From contig JACTMI010000020.1 in the NCBI GenBank assembly GCA_014584695.1, positions 62,001 through 126,000 of the forward strand: a stretch of DNA of 64,000 bases. The letters are read 5' to 3'. Below the pieces are notes generated by a model. The model was not told the origin of the DNA. It was given only the letters and a program-made list of their open reading frames with translations, and did not search any database. The translations under genes and the position numbers were made by a program. This DNA is from Acidobacteriota bacterium (GTDB taxonomy: Bacteria > Acidobacteriota > Thermoanaerobaculia > Multivoradales > JAGPDF01). Position 1 is the stretch's first letter. Every line of letters starts with the position of its first letter. Below, piece by piece: positions 47,004-56,808 of the stretch.

Positions 47004-48434
47004 ATGCGCATCCGCTCCTTCTTCGGCCTGCTGCTCGCCGTCGCCGCGGCGGTCTACGGCGCGGTCCTGCACACCCACAACCGGGACCTCTTCCGGGAGC
47101 GTTTCCAGCTCGCGCCGGATCTGTCGATCTCGCTCGGCACGGCCCTGGTCGCGATCTTCCTCGCCGGATTCCTGCCGACCGCGATCACGCTGGTGATCGA
47201 CACCCTGCGGCGCGACCTCGGGCAGCGCCGCGAGCGCCGCCGCCTGCGCGAGCAGGAGAGCTTCGACGGCATCCTGCGGCGCGCGGCCGACTTGCAGGCC
47301 GACGGCCAGCCGTCGCGCGCCGCGGCCGAGCTCGAGGCCTACCTCGCCGGCCGACCGGACGACTTCGAGGGCTTGCTCCGCTACGGCGAGGCGCTGCGGG
47401 AGCTGGGCCGCGGCGAGGAGGCGGTCGAAGTCCACCGGCGGGCCGCGAAGCTCCATCCCCAGTCGGTCCGGCTGCTCTACCAGCTCGCCGAGGATCACCG
47501 GGCGCGGGGCGAGAGCGACGTCGCGCGAGAGATCGAGAGCCGGATCGTGCGCGAGTTCCCGGGCCTCGGCCTCGCGGTGCTCGAGCGCCGGCGCGCCGCC
47601 GCCCTGGCGCGACAGGACTGGACCGAGGCCACGCAAGTCCACGACCGCATCGCCGCCATCCTGAACGAGAGCGGCGACACGGCGTCGCTGGCGCGCGAGA
47701 CCGGCTTGGCGCGCGGCCTGACGTACCAGCGGGGCCTGCTGCTGCTCGAGAGCGAGCGCGTCGAGGAGGCGCGCGCGCTGTTCGAGTCGTTGCTCGAGCA
47801 GGAGCCGCGCTTCATCCCGGCGCGGATCCTGCTGGGAGAGACGGAGCTCGTCGCCGGGCGCGAGGAGGCCGCGGTCGAGGCTTGGCGACAGGGGTATCTC
47901 GGGACCGGCAGCCCGGTCTTCCTGCACCGGATCGAGGACCACTTCATCGAGGAGGAGCAGCCGGTGCGCGCGATCGAGACGCTGCGGGCGCTGATCGCGC
48001 AGGCCGACAACGACCTGCTGCCGCGCTTCTACCTCGGCCGCCTCTACTACCGGCTGGAGATGCACGAGGAGGCGCTGCGCCAGCTCGAGTCGGTCGAGGA
48101 GCGGATCAAGTCCTCGCCGACCTTCCATTTCCTGGTCGCCCGGATCCACGAGCGGCGAGGCGAGCTCGGCCGCGCCGTGGAGTCCTACCGCGCTTGCTTG
48201 CGTCAGCTCGAGCTGGGCGCGGCCGAGTACGCCTGCCGCGTCTGCCACGCGCGGTCGAGCGACTGGCGGGACTACTGCAACCGTTGCGGCTCGTGGAACT
48301 CGGTCGAGCTCGACTTCGAGGAAGAGAAGCTCTCGGCCGAAGAGCTGGGCGTGCTCGAGGTGCCGGTGTGGGGTGCGGCGGACGACTCCGGGGACTATCC
48401 GGTGCTCGAGCTCGAGCCGCCCGCGGCGCGCTGA
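47004..48434 (+). CDS. LapA-LapB fusion-like envelope regulator (membrane TPR protein with rubredoxin-type metal site)
   Basis: 476 aa. Residues 1-70 contain two membrane helices around LHTHNRDLFRERFQLAPDL, the LapA (DUF1049) layout. Then come TPR-like repeats (about 85-385, for example LLRYGEALRELGRGEEAVEV and PRFYLGRLYYRLEMHEEALR), and a C-terminal rubredoxin-type site YACRVCHARSSDW...YCNRCGSWNS as in LapB/YciM. In E. coli LapA and LapB are separate neighbouring proteins that control lipopolysaccharide synthesis with FtsH. The start follows GAGGCAGGAAG. It is followed 14 nt later by holA. Family call is from architecture. Confidence 0.85.
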   Translation: MRIRSFFGLLLAVAAAVYGAVLHTHNRDLFRERFQLAPDLSISLGTALVAIFLAGFLPTAITLVIDTLRRDLGQRRERRRLREQESFDGILRRAADLQADGQPSRAAAELEAYLAGRPDDFEGLLRYGEALRELGRGEEAVEVHRRAAKLHPQSVRLLYQLAEDHRARGESDVAREIESRIVREFPGLGLAVLERRRAAALARQDWTEATQVHDRIAAILNESGDTASLARETGLARGLTYQRGLLLLESERVEEARALFESLLEQEPRFIPARILLGETELVAGREEAAVEAWRQGYLGTGSPVFLHRIEDHFIEEEQPVRAIETLRALIAQADNDLLPRFYLGRLYYRLEMHEEALRQLESVEERIKSSPTFHFLVARIHERRGELGRAVESYRACLRQLELGAAEYACRVCHARSSDWRDYCNRCGSWNSVELDFEEEKLSAEELGVLEVPVWGAADDSGDYPVLELEPPAAR

Positions 48435-48448
48435 GGGAGCTGGCTTCG

Positions 48449-49960
48449 ATGTCGCGCGCCGATTCGAGTGGGACCGGCGACCGGGCGGTCGATCGGCTGT
48501 TGACGGCCGCCCGGGAGGGTGAGGCGCCGCCGCTGGTCGTCGTCGCCGGGGATCGTCCGCTGGCCGAGCCGGTGGCGCACCGGCTCGCCGCGGGCCTGGG
48601 CGAGCTCTGGGGGACGGCGCCCACCACCCTGCGCCATCCCGACGACCTGGGCAGGGTGGTGGAGGACCTCGAGACCTTCTCGCTCTTCGAGGCCGGCAAG
48701 GTGGTGGTCGCGGTCGGCACCGGGGCGCTCGCGGACCGCAGCGCGGCGAGCCAATTGGTCGCCGAAGCGCTCGCGTCGACGCCATTCGCGGGCGGACCGA
48801 CCGAGCTGGTGGGGAGCGCGCGCCAAGGGGCGCTGGCGCTGCTGAGGGTCCTGCGGCTGTTCGATCTCGATCCGGCGCAGGGCGCCGCGGAGTCGCTGCT
48901 GGCGCGGCTTCCCGCCGCGCTCTTCACCGCCGGCGCGGGCGGCCGGGGGCGCAAGGCGGCCGCCGCCGGGGATCCGCGGGAAGCGCTCGTGCCGCTCCTG
49001 CACGCGGCGGTCGAAGCGGGGTTGCGCGGCTTGGGCGCGGACTCCGGCTCGCGGCTCGCCGACCTTCTGCGCGACGGGCTACCCGAGCGGCACGTCTTGA
49101 TCCTGGCCGAGAGCGCGATCGCCGACGGGCACCCGCTGGTGGCCCCGCTCGAGCGCCGCGGCGGCTGGATCGACACCGGCCGGCTGGAGAGCGAGCGCGG
49201 CAGGATCGACGGCCTCGAGCGCCTGGTCGGCGAGCTCGAGCGCGAGACCGGCGTCCCGATCCGGAGCGACGCCGCGACCGAGCTGGCGCGACGGACGCTG
49301 CGCGGCGCCGGGCGGCGCGGCGCCGAGGGCGCCGTCGACACCGATTCCACCGAGCGCTTCGGCGCCGAGTACCGCAAGCTCGCCGCCCTCGCCGGCGGCG
49401 GGGAGATCCATCGCGCGGCCGTCGAGGCGCACGTCGAGGACCGGGGCGAAGAGGATGTCTGGGACATCCTCTCCGCTTTCGGCGCCGGCAAGCGGGGAGA
49501 GGCGCTGGCCCGGCTGGAGCGCCGGCTCGCGAGCGCGGAGGACTCGGTGGCCGAGCGGCTGAGCTTCTTCGGCCAGCTCGCCGCCTTCCTCCGGCACGTG
49601 GTGGCGGTGCGCGGCATCGCGCGGTCGCTCGGTGTCGGGTACGGCGAGTCCTTCTACCCTCGGTTCAAGAGCGAGGTCGCGCCGCGGCTCCTGGGCAGCG
49701 TGCCCGGCATGGAGAAGAACCCGCTCGCGGGCGTCCACCCCTACCGGGTGCATCGGGCCTACCTCGCCGCCGAGCGGCTCTCCGACGGCGAGGTCGATCG
49801 CATTCCGGCCGAGCTGCTGGCGACCGAGCGCCGCCTGAAAGGCGACTCCGGCGAGCCCGACGCGGCGCTCGCCGCTCTGCTGCTGCGGCTGTCGCCCGCC
49901 GCGGCGAGCGGCCGCCGGCCCGCTCCCGCCTCAGGCCAGATCCGAAGGCGAGATCGGTAG
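48449..49960 (+). CDS. holA: DNA polymerase III delta subunit-like protein
   Basis: 503 aa, longer than the usual 330-350. ATG 48449 after GAGGGAG. The first part, [20 protein letters not shown] and [20 protein letters not shown], matches the AAA+-like fold of the clamp-loader delta subunit, which has no ATPase activity of its own. The C-terminal part has [20 protein letters not shown] and [20 protein letters not shown], the collar-domain signature. The middle carries an Ala/Gly-rich insertion that explains the extra length. The 3' end overlaps the convergent molybdenum enzyme gene by 30 bp. It opens the beta sliding clamp. Confidence 0.78.
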   Translation: MSRADSSGTGDRAVDRLLTAAREGEAPPLVVVAGDRPLAEPVAHRLAAGLGELWGTAPTTLRHPDDLGRVVEDLETFSLFEAGKVVVAVGTGALADRSAASQLVAEALASTPFAGGPTELVGSARQGALALLRVLRLFDLDPAQGAAESLLARLPAALFTAGAGGRGRKAAAAGDPREALVPLLHAAVEAGLRGLGADSGSRLADLLRDGLPERHVLILAESAIADGHPLVAPLERRGGWIDTGRLESERGRIDGLERLVGELERETGVPIRSDAATELARRTLRGAGRRGAEGAVDTDSTERFGAEYRKLAALAGGGEIHRAAVEAHVEDRGEEDVWDILSAFGAGKRGEALARLERRLASAEDSVAERLSFFGQLAAFLRHVVAVRGIARSLGVGYGESFYPRFKSEVAPRLLGSVPGMEKNPLAGVHPYRVHRAYLAAERLSDGEVDRIPAELLATERRLKGDSGEPDAALAALLLRLSPAAASGRRPAPASGQIRRRDR

Positions 49961-52138
49961 CCGCCGCAGCCGCTTGCCGGTGAGCGCGAAGAGCGCGTTG
50001 GCGACCGCCGGCGCGATCGGCGGCAGCGCCGGCTCGCCGATCCCGGTAGGGCGCTCCTCGCTCGCCACCGCGTGGACCTCGACCACCGGCATCTCGTCGA
50101 TGCGCAGCATCTCGAAGTCGTGGAAGTTCGACTGTTCGACCTGTCCGCTCGCGACCGTGATGGCGCCCTTGAGCGTCGCGGTCAGGCCGTAGACGACGCC
50201 GCCCTCGACCTGCGCGGCGAGGTTGTCCGGGTGCATCACCTGGCCGCAGTCGACCGCGGCGACGACGCGGTGGACGCGCGGGCGGCCGCGCTCGAGCGAG
50301 ACCTCGGCCACTTCGGCGACGTAGCTGTGGAAGCTGAAGTGCGCCGCGATGCCGCGGGCTCGACCGGCCGCGAGGGGGCGCCCCCAGCCGGCCTTCTCCG
50401 CCGCCAGCTCGAGCACGCGACGCAGCCGGGCCGTCAGGAGCGGTGGTCCGCTCGGATCGCCCGGCTCGCGAACCTCGCGCGGCTCGGCGAGCAGGCGGAG
50501 TCGGAACTCGAGCGGATCGACGCCGGCGGCGTGGGCCAGCTCGTCGACGAAGCTCTCGATCACGAACGCGTTGCCGGAGTGCTCGACCGAGCGCCACCAC
50601 ATCACCGGCACCGCGGTCTGGGCGAGCGCGTACTCCATCCGATGGGCGGGGAGCGCGTAGGGCAGGTCGACAGCGCCGCCGATCTCGCTCATCTCCGGCC
50701 GCGAGCCGCCGCCCCAGCCCCAGTAGGCGGCGATCGAAGGCGACGCCATGCGGTGGTGCCACGCGATCGGCCGGTCCTCGCCGTCGAGGCCCGCCACCAG
50801 ACGGTGGCGCGCCGCGGGGCGGTAGAAGTCGTGACGCATGTCGTCTTCGCGGGTCCACAGCAGCTGCACCGGCCGTCCGATCGCCTTGGAGATCTGGGCC
50901 GCCTCGACCGGATGATCGGTGGAATAGCGGCGGCCGAAAGCGCCGCCCAGGAAGAGGTTGTGGACGGTCACCTTGGCCGGATCGACGCCGGTGACGGCGG
51001 CGATCCGCGCTCTGACGTCGTGGGGGCCCTGGCTGCCGAGCCAGACCTCCACGCCGTCGGCGCGGACGTCGACGGTGGCGTTGAGCGGCTCCATCGGCGC
51101 GTGGGCCTGGAACGGAATCTCGTAGGTCGCCTCGATGCGGCGGGCGGCGCGCGCGAGGGCCGCCGGCGCGTCGCCGTCGTCGCGGACCACCTTGCCTTCG
51201 CGGCCGAGCAACTCCTCCATCTGACGAGACAGCGCCGCGCTGCTCTCGCCGGCGGCGGCGCCGGCGTCCCACTCGATCGCGAGCGCGTCGCGGCCGGAGA
51301 TCGCGGCCCAGGTGTGCTCGGCGACCACCGCCACGCCGCCGGTCGAGAACACCCCGTTGTCGCGCACGGCCGGAATCTCCAGCACCTCGCGCACTCCCTT
51401 GACCGCCTTGGCCCGCTGCGCGTCCCACCGCTTCGGCTTGCCGCCGATCGTGGGACAGCGGGCGACCACGGCGTAGAGCATGCCGGGCCGCCGGACGTCG
51501 AGGCCGAAGCGGGCGCTGCCGTCGAGCTTCGGTGGAATATCGCGGCGCGGCACCGACGTGCCGAGCACCTGCCACCCGCTCGCGGGCTTGAGCGGCAACG
51601 TGGCGAGGTCCGGCAGCGGCCGTTGGGAAGCCGCCGCCACCAGCTCGCCGTAGCCTGCCCGCTCGCCGCCCGGCCCGATCACCACGCCGTCGTCGACGCG
51701 GCAGGCGCCCGCCGCGACGCCCCAACGCTCGGCCGCGGTGGCCACCAGCTGGTGGCGCGCTGCCGCCGCGGCCTGACGCAGGGGTTCGAACGAGGTGCGG
51801 ACGCTCGTGCTGCCGCCGGTGCCGTGGCTGTAGATCTCCGCGTCGGTCGGCGCCTGCTCGATTCCGACGCGCGCGAAATCAACGTCGAGCTCCTCGGCGA
51901 GCAGCATCGGCAGCGTGGTGAAGACGCCCTGACCCATCTCGGCCTTGGCCACCAGCAGCGTGACGGCGCCGTCGGTACCGATGCGGATCCAGGCGTCGAA
52001 CGGGCGCGGCGCCGGCCGCGAGCCCGCGGGCTGGGCCGCCGCGTCGCGGCTCCAGTGGAAGCCGATGACGAGCGCCGCGCCGGCGGTCGCGGCGGCGCCC
52101 AGGAAGTCGCGGCGGGACAGCGACTCGAGGGGGCTCAC
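49931..52138 (-). CDS. Molybdenum hydroxylase large subunit (IorB-like), Tat-exported
   Basis: 735 aa. GTG at 52138, preceded by GGAGG and overlapping the small-subunit stop (GTGA). The N-terminus has a Tat signal, [19 protein letters not shown]. The xanthine dehydrogenase-type molybdopterin domains follow, with [34 protein letters not shown] and [10 protein letters not shown]. The catalytic Glu lies in [19 protein letters not shown]. Closest in style to isoquinoline 1-oxidoreductase beta chain; the real substrate (aldehyde or N-heterocycle) is unknown. It should be periplasmic. No dedicated c-type cytochrome acceptor is adjacent. Confidence 0.9.
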   Translation of the reverse strand: MSPLESLSRRDFLGAAATAGAALVIGFHWSRDAAAQPAGSRPAPRPFDAWIRIGTDGAVTLLVAKAEMGQGVFTTLPMLLAEELDVDFARVGIEQAPTDAEIYSHGTGGSTSVRTSFEPLRQAAAAARHQLVATAAERWGVAAGACRVDDGVVIGPGGERAGYGELVAAASQRPLPDLATLPLKPASGWQVLGTSVPRRDIPPKLDGSARFGLDVRRPGMLYAVVARCPTIGGKPKRWDAQRAKAVKGVREVLEIPAVRDNGVFSTGGVAVVAEHTWAAISGRDALAIEWDAGAAAGESSAALSRQMEELLGREGKVVRDDGDAPAALARAARRIEATYEIPFQAHAPMEPLNATVDVRADGVEVWLGSQGPHDVRARIAAVTGVDPAKVTVHNLFLGGAFGRRYSTDHPVEAAQISKAIGRPVQLLWTREDDMRHDFYRPAARHRLVAGLDGEDRPIAWHHRMASPSIAAYWGWGGGSRPEMSEIGGAVDLPYALPAHRMEYALAQTAVPVMWWRSVEHSGNAFVIESFVDELAHAAGVDPLEFRLRLLAEPREVREPGDPSGPPLLTARLRRVLELAAEKAGWGRPLAAGRARGIAAHFSFHSYVAEVAEVSLERGRPRVHRVVAAVDCGQVMHPDNLAAQVEGGVVYGLTATLKGAITVASGQVEQSNFHDFEMLRIDEMPVVEVHAVASEERPTGIGEPALPPIAPAVANALFALTGKRLRRLPISPSDLA

Positions 52139-52596
52139 GCGGCACCTCCGCGCGCGGCGCGGTGGACCGCGCTGCGGATCCGCTGATAGGTGCCGCAGCG
52201 GCAGATGTGATCGCCCAGGGTCCGGTCGATGTCCTCGTCGGTGGGGCGCGGCTTCTGCGCCAACAACTCGGCCGCAGTCATCAGCATGCCCGGCTGGCAC
52301 CACCCGCATTGCGGCACCTGCTCGTCGACGAAGGCGCGCTGCAGCGGATGGCTGCCGTCCGTCGACAAGCCCTCGATGGTGGTGACCTTGCGACCGGCGG
52401 CGGCCGAGACGGGGGTCGCGCAGGAGCGCGTCGCGACGCCGTCGACGTGGACGGTGCAGCAGCCGCAGAGTGCCATGCCGCAGCCGTACTTGGTGCCGGT
52501 CAAGCCGAGCACGTCGCGGATCACCCAGAGCAGCGGCATGTCGGGGTCGACGTCGACGCTGCGGCTCGCGCCGTTGACGTTCAGCTCGATCGGCAT
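52135..52596 (-). CDS. Molybdenum hydroxylase [2Fe-2S] subunit (IorA-like)
   Basis: 153 aa electron-transfer subunit of the adjacent Mo enzyme. ATG 52596 follows GAGGAGGACC. The plant-type cluster is [18 protein letters not shown] with ATRSC, and the second cluster [11 protein letters not shown] with [14 protein letters not shown]. Eight cysteines are as expected. There is no signal peptide of its own, so it is probably carried through the Tat pathway by the large subunit. The stop overlaps the partner's GTG start. Confidence 0.95.
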   Translation of the reverse strand: MPIELNVNGASRSVDVDPDMPLLWVIRDVLGLTGTKYGCGMALCGCCTVHVDGVATRSCATPVSAAAGRKVTTIEGLSTDGSHPLQRAFVDEQVPQCGWCQPGMLMTAAELLAQKPRPTDEDIDRTLGDHICRCGTYQRIRSAVHRAARGGAA

Positions 52597-52693
52597 GGCA
52601 GGTCCTCCTCGGGAAGGTGACTCCGTTCCCAAGCGTATGCCAACCGGGGGAGGGGTGGGGCGGCGGCGCGGGCGGGCGCTCGCGCGGGTGGTC

Positions 52694-53650
52694 TCAGGCC
52701 CGGCCGGGCAGGGCGCGGGGGAGCCCGTGCTCGAGGCGGAGGCGGCGGTAGTTGGCGAGCAGCTCGTCGCGCGCGGCGGCGCCGAGGTAGTCGCCGCGCT
52801 GGTAGAGGCGCCGGTAGAGCGACAGCAGCGCCGGCTGCTCCCGCTCCAGCCAGCCGAAGAAGACCGCGCGGGTGGCCGGGCGCAAGAACAGCGCCGAAGC
52901 GTGGATGTCCGCCGCTCCGGCCGCCAGCGCGCGCTCGAACAGCGGCGCCAGCCGCGCGGTGGAGTCGTTGAGACCGGGCATCACCGGCATGCAGTTGACG
53001 ACGACCCGGAGGCCCGCCTCGGCCAGCCGCTCGATGGTGCGCAGGCGCGCGGCCGGGTCCGGGGCCTGGCGCTCCAGGCTGCGGGCGAGTTGACCGTCGA
53101 CGGTGGTGAGCGTCACCGCCACCGTGACCGCGTGCCGGCGGTCGAGCTCCACCAGGAGGTCCAGGTCGCGCAGGACGAGCGGCGACTTGGTCGTCAGGGC
53201 GAGAGTCAGATCCTCGGCCTCGGTCAGGACCTCGAGCAGGGCGCGGGTGATGCCGTAGTGCTTCTCGGCCGGCTGGTAGGGATCGGTGGCGGTGCCGAGC
53301 GCGATCGACTGGCCGCGCAGGTCGCTCTTGCGCAGCCGTTGACGCAGCTTCTCGGCCGCCCGGCGCTTGACGAAGATCTTGCGCTCGAAGTCCTCGGGAT
53401 CGGCGAGATCGAAGAAGCCGTGGGTGTAGCGGGCGTAGCAGTAGGTGCAGCCGAGCTCGCAGCCGCGGTAGGGGTTGATCGTCCAGTCGAACGGCAGTCG
53501 CTCCTGATCGTTGCGGTTCAGGACGTCGCGCACCAGCAGATCGAGGTACTCGACCCCGGCGCGGCGCCGCAGCGCCTCGGCGCCCGGGTCGGGGCGCCCG
53601 GGCGCCGGCAGGAGCGAGGGGAAGAGCGGGAGGGTGGCTTGGTCGATCAT
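52694..53650 (-). CDS. SPL-like radical SAM enzyme (Rv2578c/PA0069 type)
   Basis: 318 aa. The cluster motif [11 protein letters not shown] (CxxxCxxC) binds [4Fe-4S]-[23 protein letters not shown] and [20 protein letters not shown] are the family signatures, and [17 protein letters not shown] is a TIM-barrel strand-helix. The group is related to spore photoproduct lyase, but its substrate is not established. It is expressed from a strong promoter (see 53659-53687) and divergent from mutM, which hints at a DNA-repair context. The ATG at 53650 lies 8 nt from the -10 box. Confidence 0.88.
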   Translation of the reverse strand: MIDQATLPLFPSLLPAPGRPDPGAEALRRRAGVEYLDLLVRDVLNRNDQERLPFDWTINPYRGCELGCTYCYARYTHGFFDLADPEDFERKIFVKRRAAEKLRQRLRKSDLRGQSIALGTATDPYQPAEKHYGITRALLEVLTEAEDLTLALTTKSPLVLRDLDLLVELDRRHAVTVAVTLTTVDGQLARSLERQAPDPAARLRTIERLAEAGLRVVVNCMPVMPGLNDSTARLAPLFERALAAGAADIHASALFLRPATRAVFFGWLEREQPALLSLYRRLYQRGDYLGAAARDELLANYRRLRLEHGLPRALPGRA

Positions 53651-53658
53651 TTACGCCT

Positions 53659-53687
53659 TTTTTACGCCAACGCGGAGAAAATGTCAA
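53659..53687 (-). promoter_or_regulatory. Strong sigma-70 promoter of the radical SAM gene
   Basis: Minus strand: perfect -35 TTGACA (53687-53682), 17-bp spacer, -10 TAAAAA (53664-53659). The ATG is 8 nt downstream, so the message would start at or beside the initiation codon. The short sequence GGCGTAAA occurs twice around the -10. Confidence 0.75.
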
Positions 53688-53725
53688 CCGCGACCCGCTG
53701 CGGCTCCGATCCGTAGAATTCGACC

Positions 53726-54550
53726 GTGCCCGAGCTACCCGAAATCGAAGTCCTCCGGCGCTCCCTGGAGCCCCGGCTGCTCGGGCGGCGGATCGTGGGG
53801 GTCGAAGTCCATACCCCCGCATTGCGCGAGCCGCTCGACCGCCGGGCGCTGCGGCGGCGCCTGCAGGGTCAGTCGATCCTGGCGCTGCGGCGCCGCTCGA
53901 AGTACCTCTGGATCGAGGTCTCCGGCGGCTCGACCCTGGTCGTTCACCTGGGGATGAGCGGGCGGTTGACCCTGGCGCCGGCGGGCGCGCCGCGCGAGGC
54001 CCACGAGCACCTGGCCTTCGGGCTCGATTCGGGCGAGCGGCTCCGTCTGCGGGACCCGCGCCGCTTCGGGATCGCCTTCGCCGCGCCGACCGCCGCGCTC
54101 GCCCGCGACCCGCATTTCGCCGGCCTCGGCCGCGAGCCGCTCGATCCGCCGCTCGCCGGCCCGGAACTCTCGGCCCTCGCCCGCGGCTGCCGAGCCCCCG
54201 CCAAGGCCTTCCTGATGGACGCCAAGCGCCTGGTCGGCGTCGGCAACATCTACGCGAGCGAGTCTCTTTTCGCGGCCGGAATCCACCCGGCGCGGTCGGT
54301 CGCGCGGCTCTCGGCGGCGCGCTGGCGGCGGCTCGCGGTGGCGGTGGTCGAGGTGCTCGAGCGCGCGATTCGCGCCGGCGGCACGACGCTCAACGACTTC
54401 GCGGACGGCACCGGAGCCGCCGGCTACTTCCAGGTCGAGCTCGCGGTCTACGGCCGGGAGGGGGAGCCCTGCCCGCGCTGCGGCGCCGCCATCCGCCGCC
54501 TCGTGCAGTCGAACCGCAGCAGCTTCTACTGCCCGCGCTGTCAGCGCTGA
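53726..54550 (+). CDS. mutM: Formamidopyrimidine-DNA glycosylase (Fpg/MutM)
   Basis: 274 aa base-excision repair enzyme for 8-oxoguanine and ring-opened purines, with AP-lyase activity. The GTG start gives MPELPEIEVLRRSLEPRLLG; after Met removal Pro2 is the nucleophile and Glu3 the general acid. The beta-sandwich has HLGMSGRLTLAP and DPRRFGI. The H2TH motif VGNIYASESLFAAGIHPAR and the zinc finger CPRCGAAI...YCPRCQR are intact. TAGAAT lies 6 nt before the GTG, with no Shine-Dalgarno. Divergent from the radical SAM gene. Confidence 0.95.
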   Translation: MPELPEIEVLRRSLEPRLLGRRIVGVEVHTPALREPLDRRALRRRLQGQSILALRRRSKYLWIEVSGGSTLVVHLGMSGRLTLAPAGAPREAHEHLAFGLDSGERLRLRDPRRFGIAFAAPTAALARDPHFAGLGREPLDPPLAGPELSALARGCRAPAKAFLMDAKRLVGVGNIYASESLFAAGIHPARSVARLSAARWRRLAVAVVEVLERAIRAGGTTLNDFADGTGAAGYFQVELAVYGREGEPCPRCGAAIRRLVQSNRSSFYCPRCQR

Positions 54551-54588
54551 CCGGCAGGGCCAGTGCCGTCGCGTACAATCCCATTGGC

Positions 54589-55221
54589 ATGAGACCCGTC
54601 GCGCTGGGGGTGGCCGGGGGGACCGGCTCGGGCAAGACCACGGTGGCGCGGGCCATCCTCGAGGCGGCGGGGCCGGACCGCATCGCCTTCCTGGCCCAGG
54701 ACAACTACTACCGCGACGTCGAGTGGGAGAGCCCGCAGCAGCTGCTCGACTACAACTTCGACCACCCCGCGGCGCTCGACACCGAGCTCATGGTCCGCCA
54801 GCTGTCGGCGCTCAAGTCGGGCCGGCCGATCGAGCTGCCGGTCTACGATTTCGTCCGCCACCGCCGCACCCCCGAGACCCGGCGCATCGAGCCGCGGCCG
54901 GTGATCCTGGTCGAGGGGATCCTGCTCTTCGCCGAGCCCGAGCTGCGCGCGTTGCTCGACTTCAAGGTCTTCGTCGACACCGATTCCGACGTGCGGCTGG
55001 TGCGCCGGATCCGGCGCGACATCGCCGAGCGCGGCCGCAGCGTCGGCGACGTCCTGCGTCAGTACATGGCGACCGTGCGCCCCATGCACCTCGAGTTCGT
55101 CGAGCCGTCGAAGCGCTGGGCCGACGTGATCGTCCCCGAAGGGGGAGAGAACCGCGTCGCGCTCGCCATGGTGGCCGCGCGGGTCGAACAGCTGCTCGCG
55201 GCGGACGCGGTCCGCAGCTGA
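54589..55221 (+). CDS. udk: Uridine kinase
   Basis: 210 aa. P-loop GGTGSGKTTVAR, then LAQDNYYRDVEW with the substrate-binding Asp/Tyr pair, the hinge DYNFDHPAALDTELMV, YDFVRHRRTPETRRI, VILVEGILLF (Walker B) and RLVRRIRRDIAERGRS in the lid. It phosphorylates uridine and cytidine for pyrimidine salvage. TACAAT lies 9 nt upstream of the ATG. It follows mutM by 38 bp and is convergent with the PilT-like gene. Confidence 0.95.
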   Translation: MRPVALGVAGGTGSGKTTVARAILEAAGPDRIAFLAQDNYYRDVEWESPQQLLDYNFDHPAALDTELMVRQLSALKSGRPIELPVYDFVRHRRTPETRRIEPRPVILVEGILLFAEPELRALLDFKVFVDTDSDVRLVRRIRRDIAERGRSVGDVLRQYMATVRPMHLEFVEPSKRWADVIVPEGGENRVALAMVAARVEQLLAADAVRS

Positions 55222-55317
55222 GGCCCGGCCGCCGAGCGCGGCTCGAGTCAGCAGTCCCCCCAGCCGCCCGCGACGGCGCGCCGGACCGATGAAGAACGAG
55301 GTGCGGGGGCGGGCGAC

Positions 55318-56808
55318 TCAGCCGGACAGATCGAGCTCGGCGGTGAGCGAGCCGGACGGGTCGAGGGCGCGCAGGCGCTCCACCAGGAGCGGGACGTCGA
55401 AGGCCGCGCGCAGCGCTTCGCGGGGCTCCACCATCCGGTAGGCCACCAGGTCGGCGAGCGCTTCGGCCTCGCTCTGCGCCCCCGTGCCGTGGGCCGCGGC
55501 GAGCACGGCAGGGAGCCGCCAGAGGTCGCCCTCGGCGATCGTCGAGGTGACCGCTGGAGCCGCCGGCGCGATTTCCCACGCCGCCAGCCTTCCCGCTCCA
55601 GTCGCGCGGCGCAGCAGCTTCTGGGAGATGGCGCCGGCGAAGACCGCGGCGAGCTCGGCGCCGGGGCGGCGGGAGCCGGCCGCGGTGAGCGCCGCGAGCG
55701 CAGTCTCGAGCGCGGCACGCACGGAGGCGGCGTCGACGACCGCGAACACCAGGACGCCCGCGGCCGCGCGTTCGATCGCGGCGGCGAGGGCCGCCGCGTC
55801 GCCAGCGTCGGCGAGCGCGAGCACGTCGGTGTCGGTGTGCCGGCTGGCGGCGATGGCTTCGACCGCGTTCGCGGCGTGGGTGGGTACCTCGGTCTGGCGG
55901 AACAGCGAGCGCCGGGAGGTGAGCAGGAACTCGACGGGGCGCTCGATCGTGGTCACGTGGGCCGCCCGGCGCAGGTCGACCAGACCGAGTAGCGCCGCCA
56001 GGCTGGAGCTACGGCCGGAGCCGGGGGGACCGGCGAGCAACACCAGGCCCCGCTCGACCTCGGCCAGCCGCCGGACCGCGGGCGGCAACTCGAGCGTGTC
56101 GGCGGACGGCGGCACGAGCGGCACTTGGCGAATCGCCGCGCCGACTCCCTGGCGGTCCCGCGAGAGCGCGATCCGGAAGCGGGCGATCCCCTCGATCTCG
56201 AGGGCGAACAGCGCCCTGCTGGAGCGCTCGAACTCCTCCCGGACGCGCTCCGGAGCGACCTCGTAGAGCAGCTCCTTGAGGCGCGCCGAGGTCGGGGGCT
56301 CGAACGTCTCGAGCCCGGCGAGCTCGCCGTGGATGCGCAGCCACGGGGCCTCCCAGGCGGCCAGGTGGAGGTCGGAGGCGCCGAGATCCACCATGCTGCG
56401 CAACAGGGGGACGAGCGCGGGGAGCGCTCGGCGGCCTTTCTCGCGGGCGGTGGCCCAGGTGGGCGTCGGGGGGCCGGGGTGTGCCGGTTCGGACTGGGGC
56501 GCGATGGCGACCTTCCAGCCCCCGGGTGCCGCCAGGCAGGCGAAGTGGAACCGTGCTCCGGCGGCCCGATGATCGAATTCGAAGCGGGCCTGATTCGCCG
56601 GGTTGGGGACCAGCCTTCCGGGGGCGACCTCGGCCAGCAGTCGCTCGATCGCCGGGCCGTCGAGCACCTTCTGGGTCACCTCGTGGTCGGCGCCGCCACG
56701 GCGGAAAGCGGGCAGGCGGCCGGGCTCGAGCAGGACGAGCTCGACTTTGTGGCGGAGCGCTTCCTCGAGCAGACGATCGATCGCGGCCACCGGATCAGCT
56801 CCGGACAC
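55318..56808 (-). CDS. PilT/GspE-like ATPase with degenerate catalytic motifs
   Basis: 496 aa. The C-terminal two thirds have the PilT secretion-ATPase fold: LGASDLHLAAWEAPWLRIHG matches the PilT N-domain motif. The Walker A reads GPPGSGRSSS, with Arg in place of the essential Lys. The Walker B region DVLALADAGD lacks the Glu of PilT (usually GEMRD), and the His box is VFAVVDAASV instead of LHTNSA. It is probably a non-hydrolysing regulator or partner of a type IV pilus motor. The first 110 residues are divergent. The gene overlaps the 3' end of an unknown gene by 14 bp. No pil genes are in the window. Confidence 0.75.
   Translation of the reverse strand: MSGADPVAAIDRLLEEALRHKVELVLLEPGRLPAFRRGGADHEVTQKVLDGPAIERLLAEVAPGRLVPNPANQARFEFDHRAAGARFHFACLAAPGGWKVAIAPQSEPAHPGPPTPTWATAREKGRRALPALVPLLRSMVDLGASDLHLAAWEAPWLRIHGELAGLETFEPPTSARLKELLYEVAPERVREEFERSSRALFALEIEGIARFRIALSRDRQGVGAAIRQVPLVPPSADTLELPPAVRRLAEVERGLVLLAGPPGSGRSSSLAALLGLVDLRRAAHVTTIERPVEFLLTSRRSLFRQTEVPTHAANAVEAIAASRHTDTDVLALADAGDAAALAAAIERAAAGVLVFAVVDAASVRAALETALAALTAAGSRRPGAELAAVFAGAISQKLLRRATGAGRLAAWEIAPAAPAVTSTIAEGDLWRLPAVLAAAHGTGAQSEAEALADLVAYRMVEPREALRAAFDVPLLVERLRALDPSGSLTAELDLSG

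Noticed and set aside
50072-52186. A 704-codon open frame on the plus strand
   Set aside because: Antisense to the molybdenum enzyme large subunit; no domain or signal.
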